NCBI RefSeq assembly: GCF_016801985.1
Contig: NZ_JAEVLS010000003.1
Coordinates: forward strand, 682,001-746,000
Direction of reading: 5' to 3'
From: Steroidobacter gossypii
Lineage (GTDB): Bacteria; Pseudomonadota; Gammaproteobacteria; Steroidobacterales; Steroidobacteraceae
Length of the DNA: 64,000 nt
This document shows positions 35,655 through 44,536 of the stretch, in pieces. Below the pieces are notes generated by a model, which was not told the DNA's origin, made no database searches, and saw only the letters and a list, made by a program, of their open reading frames with translations. The first letter of the stretch is position 1. Each line of letters begins with the position of its first letter. A program made the translations under genes and the position numbers.

Positions 35655-37808
35655 TTACTGCGTGCCGGCGCGATCGCTCTCGGCCTTCAGGCGCGACAGA
35701 TACAGGTGCTGCATGCCGCTCAAGTCCGCGGCGATCTGCACTGACTCCTCCAGCACCGCATCCGGCGGATCCTGACCGGTCAGGTCCGCAAGCTTCGCCA
35801 CCGTCGGCAGACCGCGCGCCTTGCGACGCTCGTTCTCGCGAGCGAGGCGCTCCTGCTCCAACTGTTCGCGCTCGGCGATGCGCGTCTGCAGATTCAGCGA
35901 GAGCTTCTTCTGCGTGCGCACTTTCTCGAACGAGTCCAGATCGGCGAGCAGCGAGCGGAAGTCCGGATCGGTGGCGATACGCTCCTCGTGCGCCCGCTCG
36001 AGCGTGGCGATGGCCTGGGTCAGCTGACCTTCCTTGTTGAAGTCGGCCGGACGGATGCGATCCCAGGGCAGGGCGCTCTCACGCGTGCTCTCACCGACTT
36101 CCTCGGGGCTGATGGCGGTCGGCATGGAGATATCCGGCTGCACGCCACGATGCTGAGTGCTCTCGCCAGTGACGCGATAGTACTTGCCGATGGTCACGGT
36201 GAGCTGGCCGAAGCCCGGATCCGGGCCCAGCGCGTAGCGATCCAGCGGATACAGGTTTTGCACTGAGCCTTTGCCGTAGGTCTGCTGACCGACCACGATC
36301 CCGCGGCCGTAATCCTGAATCGCCGCAGCGAAGATCTCCGAGGCGGAGGCGCTGTAACGATCCACCAGCACGATCATCGGACCATCCCAAGCGGTGTTCG
36401 GCTCCGGATCGTCGAGCACCTCGACCCGCCCGCCGGTCTCGCGCAGCTGCACGATCGGGCCATTCGGAATGAACAGGCCGGAGAGGGCGGTGGCTTCAGT
36501 CAGATGACCGCCGCCATTGCCACGCAGATCCATGATGAGCGAGTCGACCTTCTCGGCCTTGAGCTCATCGATCAGCTTGCGCACATCGCGCGTGGTGCTG
36601 CGATAGTCCTTGGCGCCCGAGGACTTCGCTTCGAAGTCCTGATAGAAGCTCGGCACGTTGATCACGCCGACCTTCAATTCACGATCGCCGCGCTTGATGG
36701 TGTGGACTTCCTTCTGCGCGGCCTGCGCATCCAGCGAAACCTTGTTTCGCTGCAGCTCCAGCACCTTCTCCGGCGAGCCCGGCGCGGCGCCGGCCGGCAG
36801 GATGCTCAGGCGCACGGTGGTGCCGACCTTGCCGCGGATGATCTGCACCACGTCGTCCAGACGCCAGCCGATCACATCAACCATCTTGCCGCTCTTGCCT
36901 TCGCCGACCGCGATGATGCGATCGTTCGCGCCGAGGGTGCCGTTGATCGCGGCCGGCCCGCCGGGCAGCACGTTGAGCACGGTCACATAGTCGTCGACGA
37001 GCTGCAGCGAGGCGCCGATGCCCTCGTACGACAGGCTCATCTGAATGCGATATTCCTCGGAGTTGCGCGGCGAGAAGTAGCTCGAGTGCGGGTCGAACAC
37101 GTGCGCGAACGAGTTCATGAACACTTCGAAGATGTCGTCGCTGGTGACCTGCTCGGTGCGCTTGACCACGCGCTCGTAGCGCTTCTGCAGGATGTCGCGC
37201 GTCTCCGGCCAGGTCTTCTCGGTGAGCATCAGCGACACCGCGTCGTTCTTCACGCGACGGCGCCAGATGTCGTTCAACTCTTCGGTGGTCTTGGCCCAGG
37301 GCGCCTTGGCGCGGTCGAACTCGAACGATTCATCGACCGTGAAGTCGGGCTCGGTCTTGAGCAGCTCGAGCGCGTGGTTGACGCGCTCCTTGTTACGCAC
37401 TTGGAAGCGATTGAAGATGGCGAACACCGGCTCGAGCTGGCCGCCGACCACGGCGTCGTCGAGCTGATAGCGATAGCGCTCGAACTCGGCGATGTCGGAG
37501 GCGAGGAAGTAGCTGCGGCTGCCGTCGAGCTGTTCGATGAACCGATCCAGCACCAGCGAGGAGACCGGGTCGTTGATCGGCGACTGGCGATAGTGCGAGC
37601 GCTCGATCACGTTGCTCACCAGTTTGCTGACGCGGCGCTGGCGCTCGGTGGGCGAGAGGTCCTGCGAGTTGGCGGTCGCGACCGCCTTGGCGACCGGGGC
37701 CTGGGCCGTCCCGGCCAGCAACGCACAGACCACCAGCAGCGCCGGCAAGCTGAAGATCAACGTATTGCGCCGCTGCTTGGCGGGTTGGTGCGAGGGCGAC
37801 TGATACAC
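35655..37808 (-). CDS. prc: periplasmic tail-specific protease Prc/Tsp
   Basis: A 717-residue protease that cleaves proteins at C-terminal tails and processes envelope proteins. A signal anchor (TLIFSLPALLVVCALLAGTAQA) is followed by an N-terminal helical domain, a PDZ domain around residues 245-335 (GIGASLQLVDDYVTVLNVLPGGPA), the S41 catalytic core (DLRGNGGGHLTEA, DRYSASASEIFAAAIQDYG with the Ser, QQTYGKGSVQ with the Lys) and a C-terminal Prc-specific region. Start codon is GTG 37808, GAGG nine bases upstream. It is alone in its transcription unit as far as can be seen. Confidence 0.93.
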   Translation of the reverse strand: MYQSPSHQPAKQRRNTLIFSLPALLVVCALLAGTAQAPVAKAVATANSQDLSPTERQRRVSKLVSNVIERSHYRQSPINDPVSSLVLDRFIEQLDGSRSYFLASDIAEFERYRYQLDDAVVGGQLEPVFAIFNRFQVRNKERVNHALELLKTEPDFTVDESFEFDRAKAPWAKTTEELNDIWRRRVKNDAVSLMLTEKTWPETRDILQKRYERVVKRTEQVTSDDIFEVFMNSFAHVFDPHSSYFSPRNSEEYRIQMSLSYEGIGASLQLVDDYVTVLNVLPGGPAAINGTLGANDRIIAVGEGKSGKMVDVIGWRLDDVVQIIRGKVGTTVRLSILPAGAAPGSPEKVLELQRNKVSLDAQAAQKEVHTIKRGDRELKVGVINVPSFYQDFEAKSSGAKDYRSTTRDVRKLIDELKAEKVDSLIMDLRGNGGGHLTEATALSGLFIPNGPIVQLRETGGRVEVLDDPEPNTAWDGPMIVLVDRYSASASEIFAAAIQDYGRGIVVGQQTYGKGSVQNLYPLDRYALGPDPGFGQLTVTIGKYYRVTGESTQHRGVQPDISMPTAISPEEVGESTRESALPWDRIRPADFNKEGQLTQAIATLERAHEERIATDPDFRSLLADLDSFEKVRTQKKLSLNLQTRIAEREQLEQERLARENERRKARGLPTVAKLADLTGQDPPDAVLEESVQIAADLSGMQHLYLSRLKAESDRAGTQ

Positions 37809-38068
37809 TGTTTCACATCCTCATCAGGGGGAAAGGCCGAACGCGCCACGCGAGGCCGGTCCCGAAATCGACCCAAACCGTGAATCAAGAGCTAGGCAGG
37901 ACAAATCCATTCTATGGGCAAGGCTAGAGAGACGCTGCACTCCGATCAAGTACGGACCACACCTGGGCTGCTCAAGCATGGCGACCCACATGGGGGCGGT
38001 GGCGAGAGTTGCCAGTCCGGCCTTCACTCAACCGGCCATCGTCCTGCCGCGCAGGACGGGAGGCGCTG

Positions 38069-38356
38069 ATGCGTCCGCTTGCGGTGCTGAACGCCATCGT
38101 ATTCGGCTCGGCCGCCGCCATCAGCTTCGGCCTGCTGGGAGTGGTGGTCATTTTCCTGGTCCTCAAGGGAAGCAACCCGGCAATGAGCAGCGAGTTCCCG
38201 GCGCTGCTCCGGGGCAGCGCGGCCTTTCTGGTGCTTGCGGCGGTGTCCGGCGCGAGTCTGCTGGGCTTGCTCAAGTCGCTCAGATGGCGCTGGATCGCGC
38301 AGCTGGCGATGTGGGCGGTGATCGCCGGCATCGCGTACATGTACTGGCCCGAGTAG
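38069..38356 (+). CDS. small membrane protein, three predicted spans
   Basis: A protein of 95 residues from ATG 38069, with GGGAGG upstream. Three hydrophobic stretches are seen (AIVFGSAAAISFGLLGVVVIFLV, SAAFLVLAAVSGASLLG and AQLAMWAVIAGIAYMYW), so nearly the whole product is membrane-embedded. I do not recognise the family. It is separated from the divergent prc gene by 260 bases that contain no other gene. Confidence 0.7.
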   Translation: MRPLAVLNAIVFGSAAAISFGLLGVVVIFLVLKGSNPAMSSEFPALLRGSAAFLVLAAVSGASLLGLLKSLRWRWIAQLAMWAVIAGIAYMYWPE

Positions 38357-38401
38357 CTGCCATAGCGAGTCGCAGGAGGATTTGCAGGGCGATTCACAGG
38401 G

Positions 38402-38471
38402 CGAGTCATGGAGTGACTCGCAGAATGCGCCGGGCGTTGGGAATTTGTCCCCGAATCGATCCGGGGACAAA
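38402..38471. repeat. two adjacent hairpins with short imperfect tandem repeats
   Basis: CGAGTCA/TGACTCG around TGGAG (38402-38420) and TTTGTCCCCG/CGGGGACAAA (38444-38453 with 38462-38471) are both perfect stems. Before and within the first lies a set of imperfect ten-base units of the kind GCGATTCACAGG / GCGAGTCATGG. No T tract follows, so they look REP-like more than terminator-like. They sit between convergent small genes. Confidence 0.6.
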
Positions 38472-38506
38472 CCCTCAAAACGCGCCAGGAGCCGAGCCGG
38501 CGACGG

Positions 38507-38791
38507 CTAGCGGCGGATGACGCGCTCCCAGGCGTTATGGCGTTCGAAGGAACCGCTGTTGTAGGGATCGAAACCACTTTTGACCTTGTCGGCCACTAGA
38601 TCGGCGTGAATACCACGCCGGGGCGAGCCGATCTTGGATGAACCGCTCTTGCTCGAAAGCTGCGACGAACCGAAACGTGACGAATTCTTCATGGCTCGGA
38701 GGGCGCCCGGCGAAGGCGGCGCGAAGCGCGCCGGCTCATCGTCCTCATGCCCCTTCCGGCCGCCGAATAAACGGGCCAGCCAACCACGCAT
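38507..38791 (-). CDS. small basic hypothetical protein
   Basis: A protein of 94 residues that I do not recognise. It starts MRGWLARLFGGRKGHEDDEP, continues with a Ser/Gly/Lys-rich middle, and ends YNSGSFERHNAWERVIRR. The last part, SGFDPYNSGSFER, looks like a conserved peptide motif in otherwise disordered sequence. No signal or membrane span is apparent. The start region is preceded by an AAGAAGAAAAAATG-type purine-rich sequence on the minus strand. Confidence 0.55.
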   Translation of the reverse strand: MRGWLARLFGGRKGHEDDEPARFAPPSPGALRAMKNSSRFGSSQLSSKSGSSKIGSPRRGIHADLVADKVKSGFDPYNSGSFERHNAWERVIRR

Positions 38792-38984
38792 TTTTTCTTC
38801 TTCCCAAGATAAAGTGTAAAAAAATCCAACAGAATCTTTGTGTTATCAGTCGCTTGCAGCGTACACCGCCGGCCTCCGGCGGGTCGCATTGTTTGCCGTG
38901 GAACTGTGAACTGGATCACGTCGCTTGCATGAGTGGATTCGTTGTGGCGTAAAGCGCGGATTCGAACAGCTCCGTACCAAAGAC

Positions 38985-39437
38985 TCATTCCCGGCCGATG
39001 CGCGGTTCGACCCGAGCGCGAGGCGTCGGTGTGCGCTTCGGCTCATTTCTGGGGGCCGCCTTGGGCGCCGCGCGACGCGGTGGGCTCGGCGACGCTTCCT
39101 CTTCGACATCGCGGCGCGCGCTGGGTTCGTCCTTCACGCCGATGAAAATCGCACGCAGCAGATAGATCAGCAGCAGCGGGCCGAGCGCGATGATCCAGGC
39201 GCGCCCCGAGGCATCGGCCAGGTCGCCATAGAAATCGACGTAGAACGTACTCAGACCCGCGTTTTCTCCATACGCGCCGAGCAGCGCCGAGCCGACCCAG
39301 AAGATCAGCGCCGGCAGCACGAACAGACCGAACGCCAGCCACAGACTGGCGAAGATCACCTCGAAGCGCACACGACGCTGGCGGCGCGCCTCGTCGCTCG
39401 GCGCGTCATCGTCGTGGGAGTAGGCGGCTGCGTTCAT
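38985..39437 (-). CDS. hypothetical membrane protein with basic tail
   Basis: A protein of 150 residues. Two hydrophobic helices (VIFASLWLAFGLFVLPALIFWVG and AWIIALGPLLLIYLLRAIFIGV) flank a short loop, and a long charged C-terminus rich in Pro, Ala and Arg follows. No family is recognised. It is co-directional with the small gene 38507-38791 but separated by about 190 bases, in which a CGCCGG/CCGGCG hairpin lies. Confidence 0.65.
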   Translation of the reverse strand: MNAAAYSHDDDAPSDEARRQRRVRFEVIFASLWLAFGLFVLPALIFWVGSALLGAYGENAGLSTFYVDFYGDLADASGRAWIIALGPLLLIYLLRAIFIGVKDEPSARRDVEEEASPSPPRRAAPKAAPRNEPKRTPTPRARVEPRIGRE

Positions 39438-39586
39438 GCGGTCCCGTATGCTTCAAAAAATCGCCGCGCATCTTGGCGGCTGCGCTCCTGGCTCGCAACT
39501 CATCCCGGATGGGAGGTCGCCCCCGGGCGATGGCCGTCGGCTGCGGCTATGATCGCGATCTTTCTTCCCGGCCCAAGGAATTCGTG

Positions 39587-40555
39587 ATGTCAGATGCCAC
39601 CCACGCGACTCAGCCGCTGCGCACCGCCGTGATCGGCGTTGGGTATCTCGGCCGGTTTCATGCGCAGAAGTACGCACAGATTGCGGGTTCGAAGCTCGTG
39701 GCGGTGGTGGATGCAAATGCCGAGGCGTGCGCCAAGGTGGCCGCTGAACTGGGCACCCAGGCCATCTCCGATTATCGCGAGCTGATCGGCAAGGTGGATG
39801 CGGTGAGCGTGGCGGTGCCGACGCCGTTGCATCACAAGATCGGCTGCGACCTGCTGAAACAGGGCATCGACGTGCTGATCGAAAAGCCGATCGCCACGAC
39901 GGTGGAGGAGGCGCGTGAGCTGGTGGATCTGGCGCGCATTCACAGGCGTATTCTGCAGGTGGGACATCTGGAGCGCTTCAATCCGGCGGTGCTGGCGGCC
40001 GCGGCGCGCCTGCATACCCCGCGCTTCGTCGAATCCCATCGTCTCGCGCCATTCAAACAACGCGGCACGGATGTGAGCGTGGTGTTGGATCTGATGATTC
40101 ATGACATCGATCTGATCCAGGAGCTGGTGGGCACGCCGATCGAGAGCATCGATGCGGTCGGCGCCACGGTGTTCTCGGGCGAGATCGATATCGTGAATGC
40201 GCGTCTGCGTTTCCAGGGCGGCTGCGTCGCCAACACCACGGCGAGCCGCATCAGCCTCAAGCAGGAGCGCAAGATCCGCATCTTCCAGGACGATGCGTAT
40301 CTGTCGGTGGACATGCAACAGAAGATCCTCACCGTGATTCGCAAGAAAGAAGGCGAGGCGCCGGTGGAGTCCCCCGCGCAGGTCTCGATCGAAGAGCAAT
40401 CGTTCGATCAGGGCGATGCGCTGCTCGCCGAGATCGAAGCGTTTCTGAAGGCCGTGCGTGAACGCAGCACGCCGGTGGTCACCGGCGAAGATGGGCTGCG
40501 CGCGCTCGAGACGGCGATGAAGATTACGGCCCTGGTTCAGCCAGAGGCTTCGTAA
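39587..40555 (+). CDS. Gfo/Idh/MocA family NAD-dependent oxidoreductase
   Basis: A protein of 322 residues. The N-terminal Rossmann motif VIGVGYLGRFHAQKY binds NAD(P), and IEKPIATT is the EKP motif with the catalytic Lys. VVLDLMIHDIDLIQEL is the D/H pair near the active site. Relatives with the same GVGYLGRFHAQKY pattern include the UDP-GlcNAc 3-dehydrogenase (GnnA) of lipid A biosynthesis, but no lipid A gene is nearby, so that role is only a possibility. Its 3' end overlaps the convergent peptidase-like gene by 32 bases. ATG 39587 has AAGGAA before it. Confidence 0.85.
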   Translation: MSDATHATQPLRTAVIGVGYLGRFHAQKYAQIAGSKLVAVVDANAEACAKVAAELGTQAISDYRELIGKVDAVSVAVPTPLHHKIGCDLLKQGIDVLIEKPIATTVEEARELVDLARIHRRILQVGHLERFNPAVLAAAARLHTPRFVESHRLAPFKQRGTDVSVVLDLMIHDIDLIQELVGTPIESIDAVGATVFSGEIDIVNARLRFQGGCVANTTASRISLKQERKIRIFQDDAYLSVDMQQKILTVIRKKEGEAPVESPAQVSIEEQSFDQGDALLAEIEAFLKAVRERSTPVVTGEDGLRALETAMKITALVQPEAS

Positions 40556-41759
40556 GCATTTCCCTTCGCAGCGATTGCAGCGGCTTGCCCGCGACTTGCT
40601 CGCCGATCTCTTGCAGCTCGGTGAGACTGATCTCGCCGCGCCTGGCGGCGAGCTTGCGCGCGACATCGTCCAGGCTGGCCGTGTTGTTGGTGACCTTGCG
40701 AATTTCTGCATCCACTGCTTGAAACACCAGCACGGCGCGCGCAGTCGTTGCGCCCGTTGAGCTCCGGGCGAACAGCGTCGGCGCGCGTTGCGCCCACTTC
40801 TGCAGATTCTCCACTGCCTGCTCATAGCGTTTCTGGCCGATGCCGCCGGAGCGACGCAAAGTTTGTATGGAATAAAACTCGGCGAGGCCCTCGACGATCC
40901 AGTCGCTCTCCTTGTCGCCGCGAATGCCGAGCGCCACGTGCACCAGTTCATGCAACAGCGGACTGGTGCGGTTCTCGCTGATCAGCGGCCGGTCCGAATG
41001 CAAAAAGATCGAGGCCGGACCCGACAGACCGCCGCGCCACATCGGATCGCCGGCGGAGACGATGAGCACGCGCTTGGGAAAGTCGGGAAACACCTCCAGC
41101 AGCTTGGGCAGATTCCAGTTCATGAAGGCGAGGGCGTCCTGGCGGCGCGCGTTATCGCCTTCAGGCGCGGCGATCACCGCATTCACGTGGCCGATGCGCT
41201 CGCTGCGCACGCCGAGCTTGCCGATCAGCATCCAGCCTTCGGGCTGATCGAAGCGACGGGTCGGATCGTCGATGCGAATGCGCTGCTCGCCGGAGGCCGC
41301 ATACGGCGTGACGGCGGACCAGCCTTTCGGCAGATCGAATTCGAGCGTGGTGCGCGAACGTAAGCTGCGCGCCGCCGTGACCCGCGTGCGGGGGGCAAGC
41401 TTATCGCCGCGAAACAACGCCCAGCTCGAAGTCATGTACGAGTCGTAGCTGCCCGAGGAGCGCTGATGGTTGACGATGAACTCGTAGCTCAGGCTCGAGC
41501 GCTTGCCCTGGGGTCGCCAGATCACCTCGTCGGCGCTGACCTCGAGCGGCTCGTTGGAGCGGAAGTTTCGATAGCGCTTCGGATCGATCCGCAGCACCAG
41601 CTTGCTCGGCAGCTTCTCGCCCGACACATCGAGCTGCACCTGGGCATGGGCGATCCCGGGCTTGAAGGCCGCGCGGTAGGCGGCGTCGTAGTAGGCGGTC
41701 TCGGCCGCGATCGCGGGCCTGGCCGCGGCCAGAAGGGCGATCCAGAACAACGTGCGCAT
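40524..41759 (-). CDS. exported zinc-peptidase-like (gluzincin) protein
   Basis: A protein of 411 residues. Signal peptide MRTLFWIALLAAARPAIAAE leads to a secreted protein. LLHELVHVALGIRG carries an HExxH motif, and 18 residues later EGLAEFYS supplies the third zinc ligand, the gluzincin arrangement (M1/M61-like). The N-terminal region of beta strands (VSGEKLPSKLVLRIDP, DLPKGWSAVTPYAAS) looks like an M61-type N-domain. The ATG at 41759 is chosen, although the frame is open further upstream. Its function is unknown. The 3' end runs 32 bases into the opposite-strand oxidoreductase gene. Confidence 0.78.
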   Translation of the reverse strand: MRTLFWIALLAAARPAIAAETAYYDAAYRAAFKPGIAHAQVQLDVSGEKLPSKLVLRIDPKRYRNFRSNEPLEVSADEVIWRPQGKRSSLSYEFIVNHQRSSGSYDSYMTSSWALFRGDKLAPRTRVTAARSLRSRTTLEFDLPKGWSAVTPYAASGEQRIRIDDPTRRFDQPEGWMLIGKLGVRSERIGHVNAVIAAPEGDNARRQDALAFMNWNLPKLLEVFPDFPKRVLIVSAGDPMWRGGLSGPASIFLHSDRPLISENRTSPLLHELVHVALGIRGDKESDWIVEGLAEFYSIQTLRRSGGIGQKRYEQAVENLQKWAQRAPTLFARSSTGATTARAVLVFQAVDAEIRKVTNNTASLDDVARKLAARRGEISLTELQEIGEQVAGKPLQSLRREMLTKPLAEPGP

Positions 41760-42274
41760 TGACAGAGGCGGCCATGACGAAGCCCGCCATGACAAAGCGG
41801 GCCGTGACAAGGCGAACAGGGCCGGCGGTTTCGAGGTCTGAAGGATCAACGGGTACGCATCCTGTCGGGGCCGATACATTCGCGCGCTAGTGTAGTCGGC
41901 GAGAGCGGGTTTTCCGCTGCGAGGCCCGCTTTTTTGACAGAACTCCGCCAGCGCCCCGACGAAACCCGAGCGAAAGTGTGAACGGCTTGGCGTTCGCTGC
42001 GCATTGCCGGTAGGATTCGCCGCCATGTAAATGTCTTTACGCACTTTCCGTCATGCCCGAGATGCTTCCGGGCGCGACGGTGAGTTCCGTGTGACATGCC
42101 CTGATCGTCTTGCCGAAAAAGATGGGCTATCCCTTGCACCTCATCTCCAGCGAGGGGTCCGCATCAACACAGGCCGCATCCTGATCGATGCCCAGGCCCT
42201 GACGATGAGCCCGCAATGATGAATGGCCAGCCTGACGAGTGGGGAAGCGCAGTGACCACGAGGAATTACGGACG
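41760..42274. other. divergent intergenic region with orphan terminator
   Basis: No protein gene is convincing in these 515 bp between the peptidase-like gene and the cyclase gene. Short frames (for example 42031-42219) have no recognisable features. A plus-strand terminator-like hairpin lies at 41904-41935. Start signals for both flanking genes should be here, but none stands out. Confidence 0.5.
41904..41935 (+). terminator. orphan plus-strand terminator
   Basis: AGCGGG/CCCGCT with a 15-base loop is followed by TTTTTT. No plus-strand gene precedes it within 1.3 kb (the preceding gene is on the minus strand), so it either ends a small RNA or is a relic. Confidence 0.5.
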
Positions 42275-43426
42275 ATGTCCGCGACTCTTTCCGCGACGTT
42301 CAGAACATTGCTGGTGAGCAGCTCCGAGTCGAGCCGTGCGTTGCTCGAACGGTTGCTGGATGGCTCGGATTTCGTGATCGACGATATGGTCGCGCCCGAC
42401 CAGGTGATCGCGAGCGTCGCGCGTCGCGCGCCCGATCTGATCGTGATCGATGTGGAAGCCGACGCCACTACGCTCACTCGCGTGTGCGGCGTGCTCAAAG
42501 CCAATCCCACCACCTTGCTGGTGCCGTTGGTGGGGCTTGCGAAATCCGCCAAGCAACGCCTGCTTGCGTTTGAGGCCGGCGTCGATGACTTCCTGACCCA
42601 TCAGGTGCGTCGCGACGAGTTCATGGTCCGCGTGCGCTCGTTGCTGAAGGTGAGCGCTGCGCGTCGACAGCTCGCCGCCGAGCAGCTGGCCGAGGAGGTC
42701 AAGCGCCGCGAGCTGATTCGCGCCGCGTTCCGTCGGTACATTTCTCCGAAGCTCGCCGATCAGATTCTCGCCAGCCCCGAGCTGCTCGACTCGATGTTTG
42801 CAGGCACCCACAAGCGCACGCAGGTGGCGGTGATGTTTGCCGATATGCGCGGCTTCACCGCGCTGTCTGAACGGCTCAATCCTGAACAGGTGGTCGAGCT
42901 GCTGAACGAGTTCTTCAAGCTGCTGACCGATATCACTTTCGAATACGAAGGCACGGTGTTCAGCATGGCGGGCGACAGCCTGCTGGTGGGCTTCGGCGTG
43001 CCGGTGGCGCAGGAGGATGGTGCCGAGCGCGCCATTCTCGCCGCCAAGCTCATGCTCGAGAAATTCGCCGGCCTCGCGCATCGCTGGACGCAGCGCTACG
43101 GCGTGGAGACCGGTCTGGGCATCGGCATCAACGTGGGCGAGGTGATCGCAGGCAACATCGGCTCGCCCTCGTACATGAACTACACCATCATCGGCGATAC
43201 GGTGAACGTCGCCTCGCGGCTGGGTCAGCGCGCCCGCGCGGGCGAGATGTTGTTCTCGGATGCGGTGAAGACATGGCTCGATGAGCGCGGCGTCGATGTG
43301 GGCGCCATGCCGTTGCCCTCGCTGGTGCTGCGAGGCCGCTCGAGCCCGATCGGCATCTTCTGCGTGCCGACCAGCAACAACGAGCGTCTCGACTTCCGTC
43401 CCGACGCGACCCTGCCGCCGCATTAG
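42275..43426 (+). CDS. pseudo-receiver / class III nucleotidyl cyclase fusion
   Basis: A protein of 383 residues. The N-terminal part is a receiver-like fold (TLLVSSSESSRALLERLL, DLIVIDVEADATT, VGLAKSAKQ, FLTHQV), and the C-terminal part from about residue 180 is a class III cyclase (VMFADMRGFTALSERL with the metal Asp, MAGDSLLVGFGVP, GINVGEVIAGNIGS, IIGDTVNVASRLG). The receiver lacks the acid pair (SS instead of DD) and has His where the switch Lys should be. The cyclase position that is usually Lys in adenylate cyclases appears as Ser (FSMAGD), so the base specificity is not certain. ATG 42275 was chosen over the longer frame. Confidence 0.8.
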   Translation: MSATLSATFRTLLVSSSESSRALLERLLDGSDFVIDDMVAPDQVIASVARRAPDLIVIDVEADATTLTRVCGVLKANPTTLLVPLVGLAKSAKQRLLAFEAGVDDFLTHQVRRDEFMVRVRSLLKVSAARRQLAAEQLAEEVKRRELIRAAFRRYISPKLADQILASPELLDSMFAGTHKRTQVAVMFADMRGFTALSERLNPEQVVELLNEFFKLLTDITFEYEGTVFSMAGDSLLVGFGVPVAQEDGAERAILAAKLMLEKFAGLAHRWTQRYGVETGLGIGINVGEVIAGNIGSPSYMNYTIIGDTVNVASRLGQRARAGEMLFSDAVKTWLDERGVDVGAMPLPSLVLRGRSSPIGIFCVPTSNNERLDFRPDATLPPH

Positions 43427-43431
43427 TCGCA

Positions 43432-44133
43432 TCAAGCAGGCGCGTACGTCCTCGCAAGCTTCAGGTCTTCGACGAACTGTTGAAAGGCCGCGTCGCGATC
43501 TTCATCCGGCACGCGCAGCAGGTAGGACGGATGCACCGTCACGATCACATCCGCCGTGACCGAGCCTGCGAGTTCCTTTTCCTTGATGACGTGACCGCGA
43601 TTCTTGCCGATCGCAGTGGCGCGACCGAACACGGCGCGCGCGGCGGTTGCGCCCATCGCAACCACGAGCGCTGGCGCGATGAGTCGCAGCTCATTGTCGA
43701 GCCAGTGCTGCTGGCAGATGGAGATTTCCTGTTCGTTGGGTTTTTTGTGAATGCGACGTTTGCCGCGCGGCTCGAACTTGAAATGTTTGACGGCGTTTGT
43801 CACATAGGTTGCGCGGCGCTCGACGCCGGCTGCCTGCAGGGCTCGATCCAATAGTTTGCCCGCCGGTCCGACGAACGGTTTGCCCGTGAGGTCTTCACGG
43901 TCACCGGGTTGTTCACCGATCAGCACGATGCGCGCGGTGGCGCGACCTTCCCCAAATACCGTCTGGGTGGCGTTCCTCCATAGTGGACAGGCACGACAAT
44001 GCGCCGCTTCCTCGCGCAACGCTGTGAGCGAGCGTGCAGTGGGTCGGGCAGTCGTTGGCGTGTGCGACTCACGCGTGCTTTTCTTTGCAGGCGTGCGACG
44101 TGGCGCTCGCGTCGATGGCGTGGGGTGGATCAT
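43432..44133 (-). CDS. udgX: uracil-DNA glycosylase-like protein, UdgX type
   Basis: A protein of about 233 residues. After a basic Pro/Arg tail it has CRAC (Fe-S ligands), the UDG motif GEQPGDREDLTGKPFVGPAG, YVTNAVKHFKFE, the loop RGKRRIHKK and VHPSYLLR. The KRRIH loop and GEQPGD define UdgX, whose His in that loop links covalently to the abasic sugar after uracil removal, so the protein traps uracil-containing DNA. Established family knowledge is from mycobacterial UdgX. The start is not certain (44133, or codons further upstream to 44214). It ends five bases from the convergent cyclase gene. Confidence 0.9.
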   Translation of the reverse strand: MIHPTPSTRAPRRTPAKKSTRESHTPTTARPTARSLTALREEAAHCRACPLWRNATQTVFGEGRATARIVLIGEQPGDREDLTGKPFVGPAGKLLDRALQAAGVERRATYVTNAVKHFKFEPRGKRRIHKKPNEQEISICQQHWLDNELRLIAPALVVAMGATAARAVFGRATAIGKNRGHVIKEKELAGSVTADVIVTVHPSYLLRVPDEDRDAAFQQFVEDLKLARTYAPA

Positions 44134-44263
44134 GCCGTGCATCCGTCCATGCAATGGATGCTGGAACGGTCGCCCCCTCGGATCGGTTCCTACCGATCCG
44201 AGACAATCAGACAAGCCGTCTGGGTTGCTGATCCGAAGTGCGTCGGCGGATTGCGGGCGCGAA

Positions 44264-44536
44264 TCAGACGTCGCCGACCGATTCGTCGTCGCCGCTCGCG
44301 TCCTCCTCGTCCAATCCGATTTCGTAGTCGTCGAAATCAGACAGCTGTGCGGCCGTCTCGCGTTCTTCGCGAATGCGCTCCAGTCGACGCCAGGCGGGCT
44401 CGCCGGCCTTGGTGACGTTTTTCTTGCGCTTGTCGATGTCGGCGATCAAATGATCGACATCGAGGTCCTCGGATTCGACGGCGCCGCCGTCGTCCTCTTC
44501 ATCATCGAACTCTTCGGATTCCGGCTTCTCGCTCAT
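44264..44536 (-). CDS. small acidic protein, PA3496-like
   Basis: A protein of 90 residues, very rich in Asp and Glu at both ends, with a central basic helix (AWRRLERIREERETAAQLSDFDDYEI). The central pattern RR..E..REER....L.DF resembles the PA3496 family of small gammaproteobacterial proteins, sometimes noted in envelope integrity. ATG 44536 with GGGA upstream is taken; an ATG at 44563 is possible. It lies between gspF and udgX on the same strand, and no membrane span is seen. Confidence 0.6.
   Translation of the reverse strand: MSEKPESEEFDDEEDDGGAVESEDLDVDHLIADIDKRKKNVTKAGEPAWRRLERIREERETAAQLSDFDDYEIGLDEEDASGDDESVGDV

Noticed and set aside
42031-42219. 62-codon frame before the cyclase gene
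   Set aside because: No Shine-Dalgarno, family or codon pattern; most likely chance.
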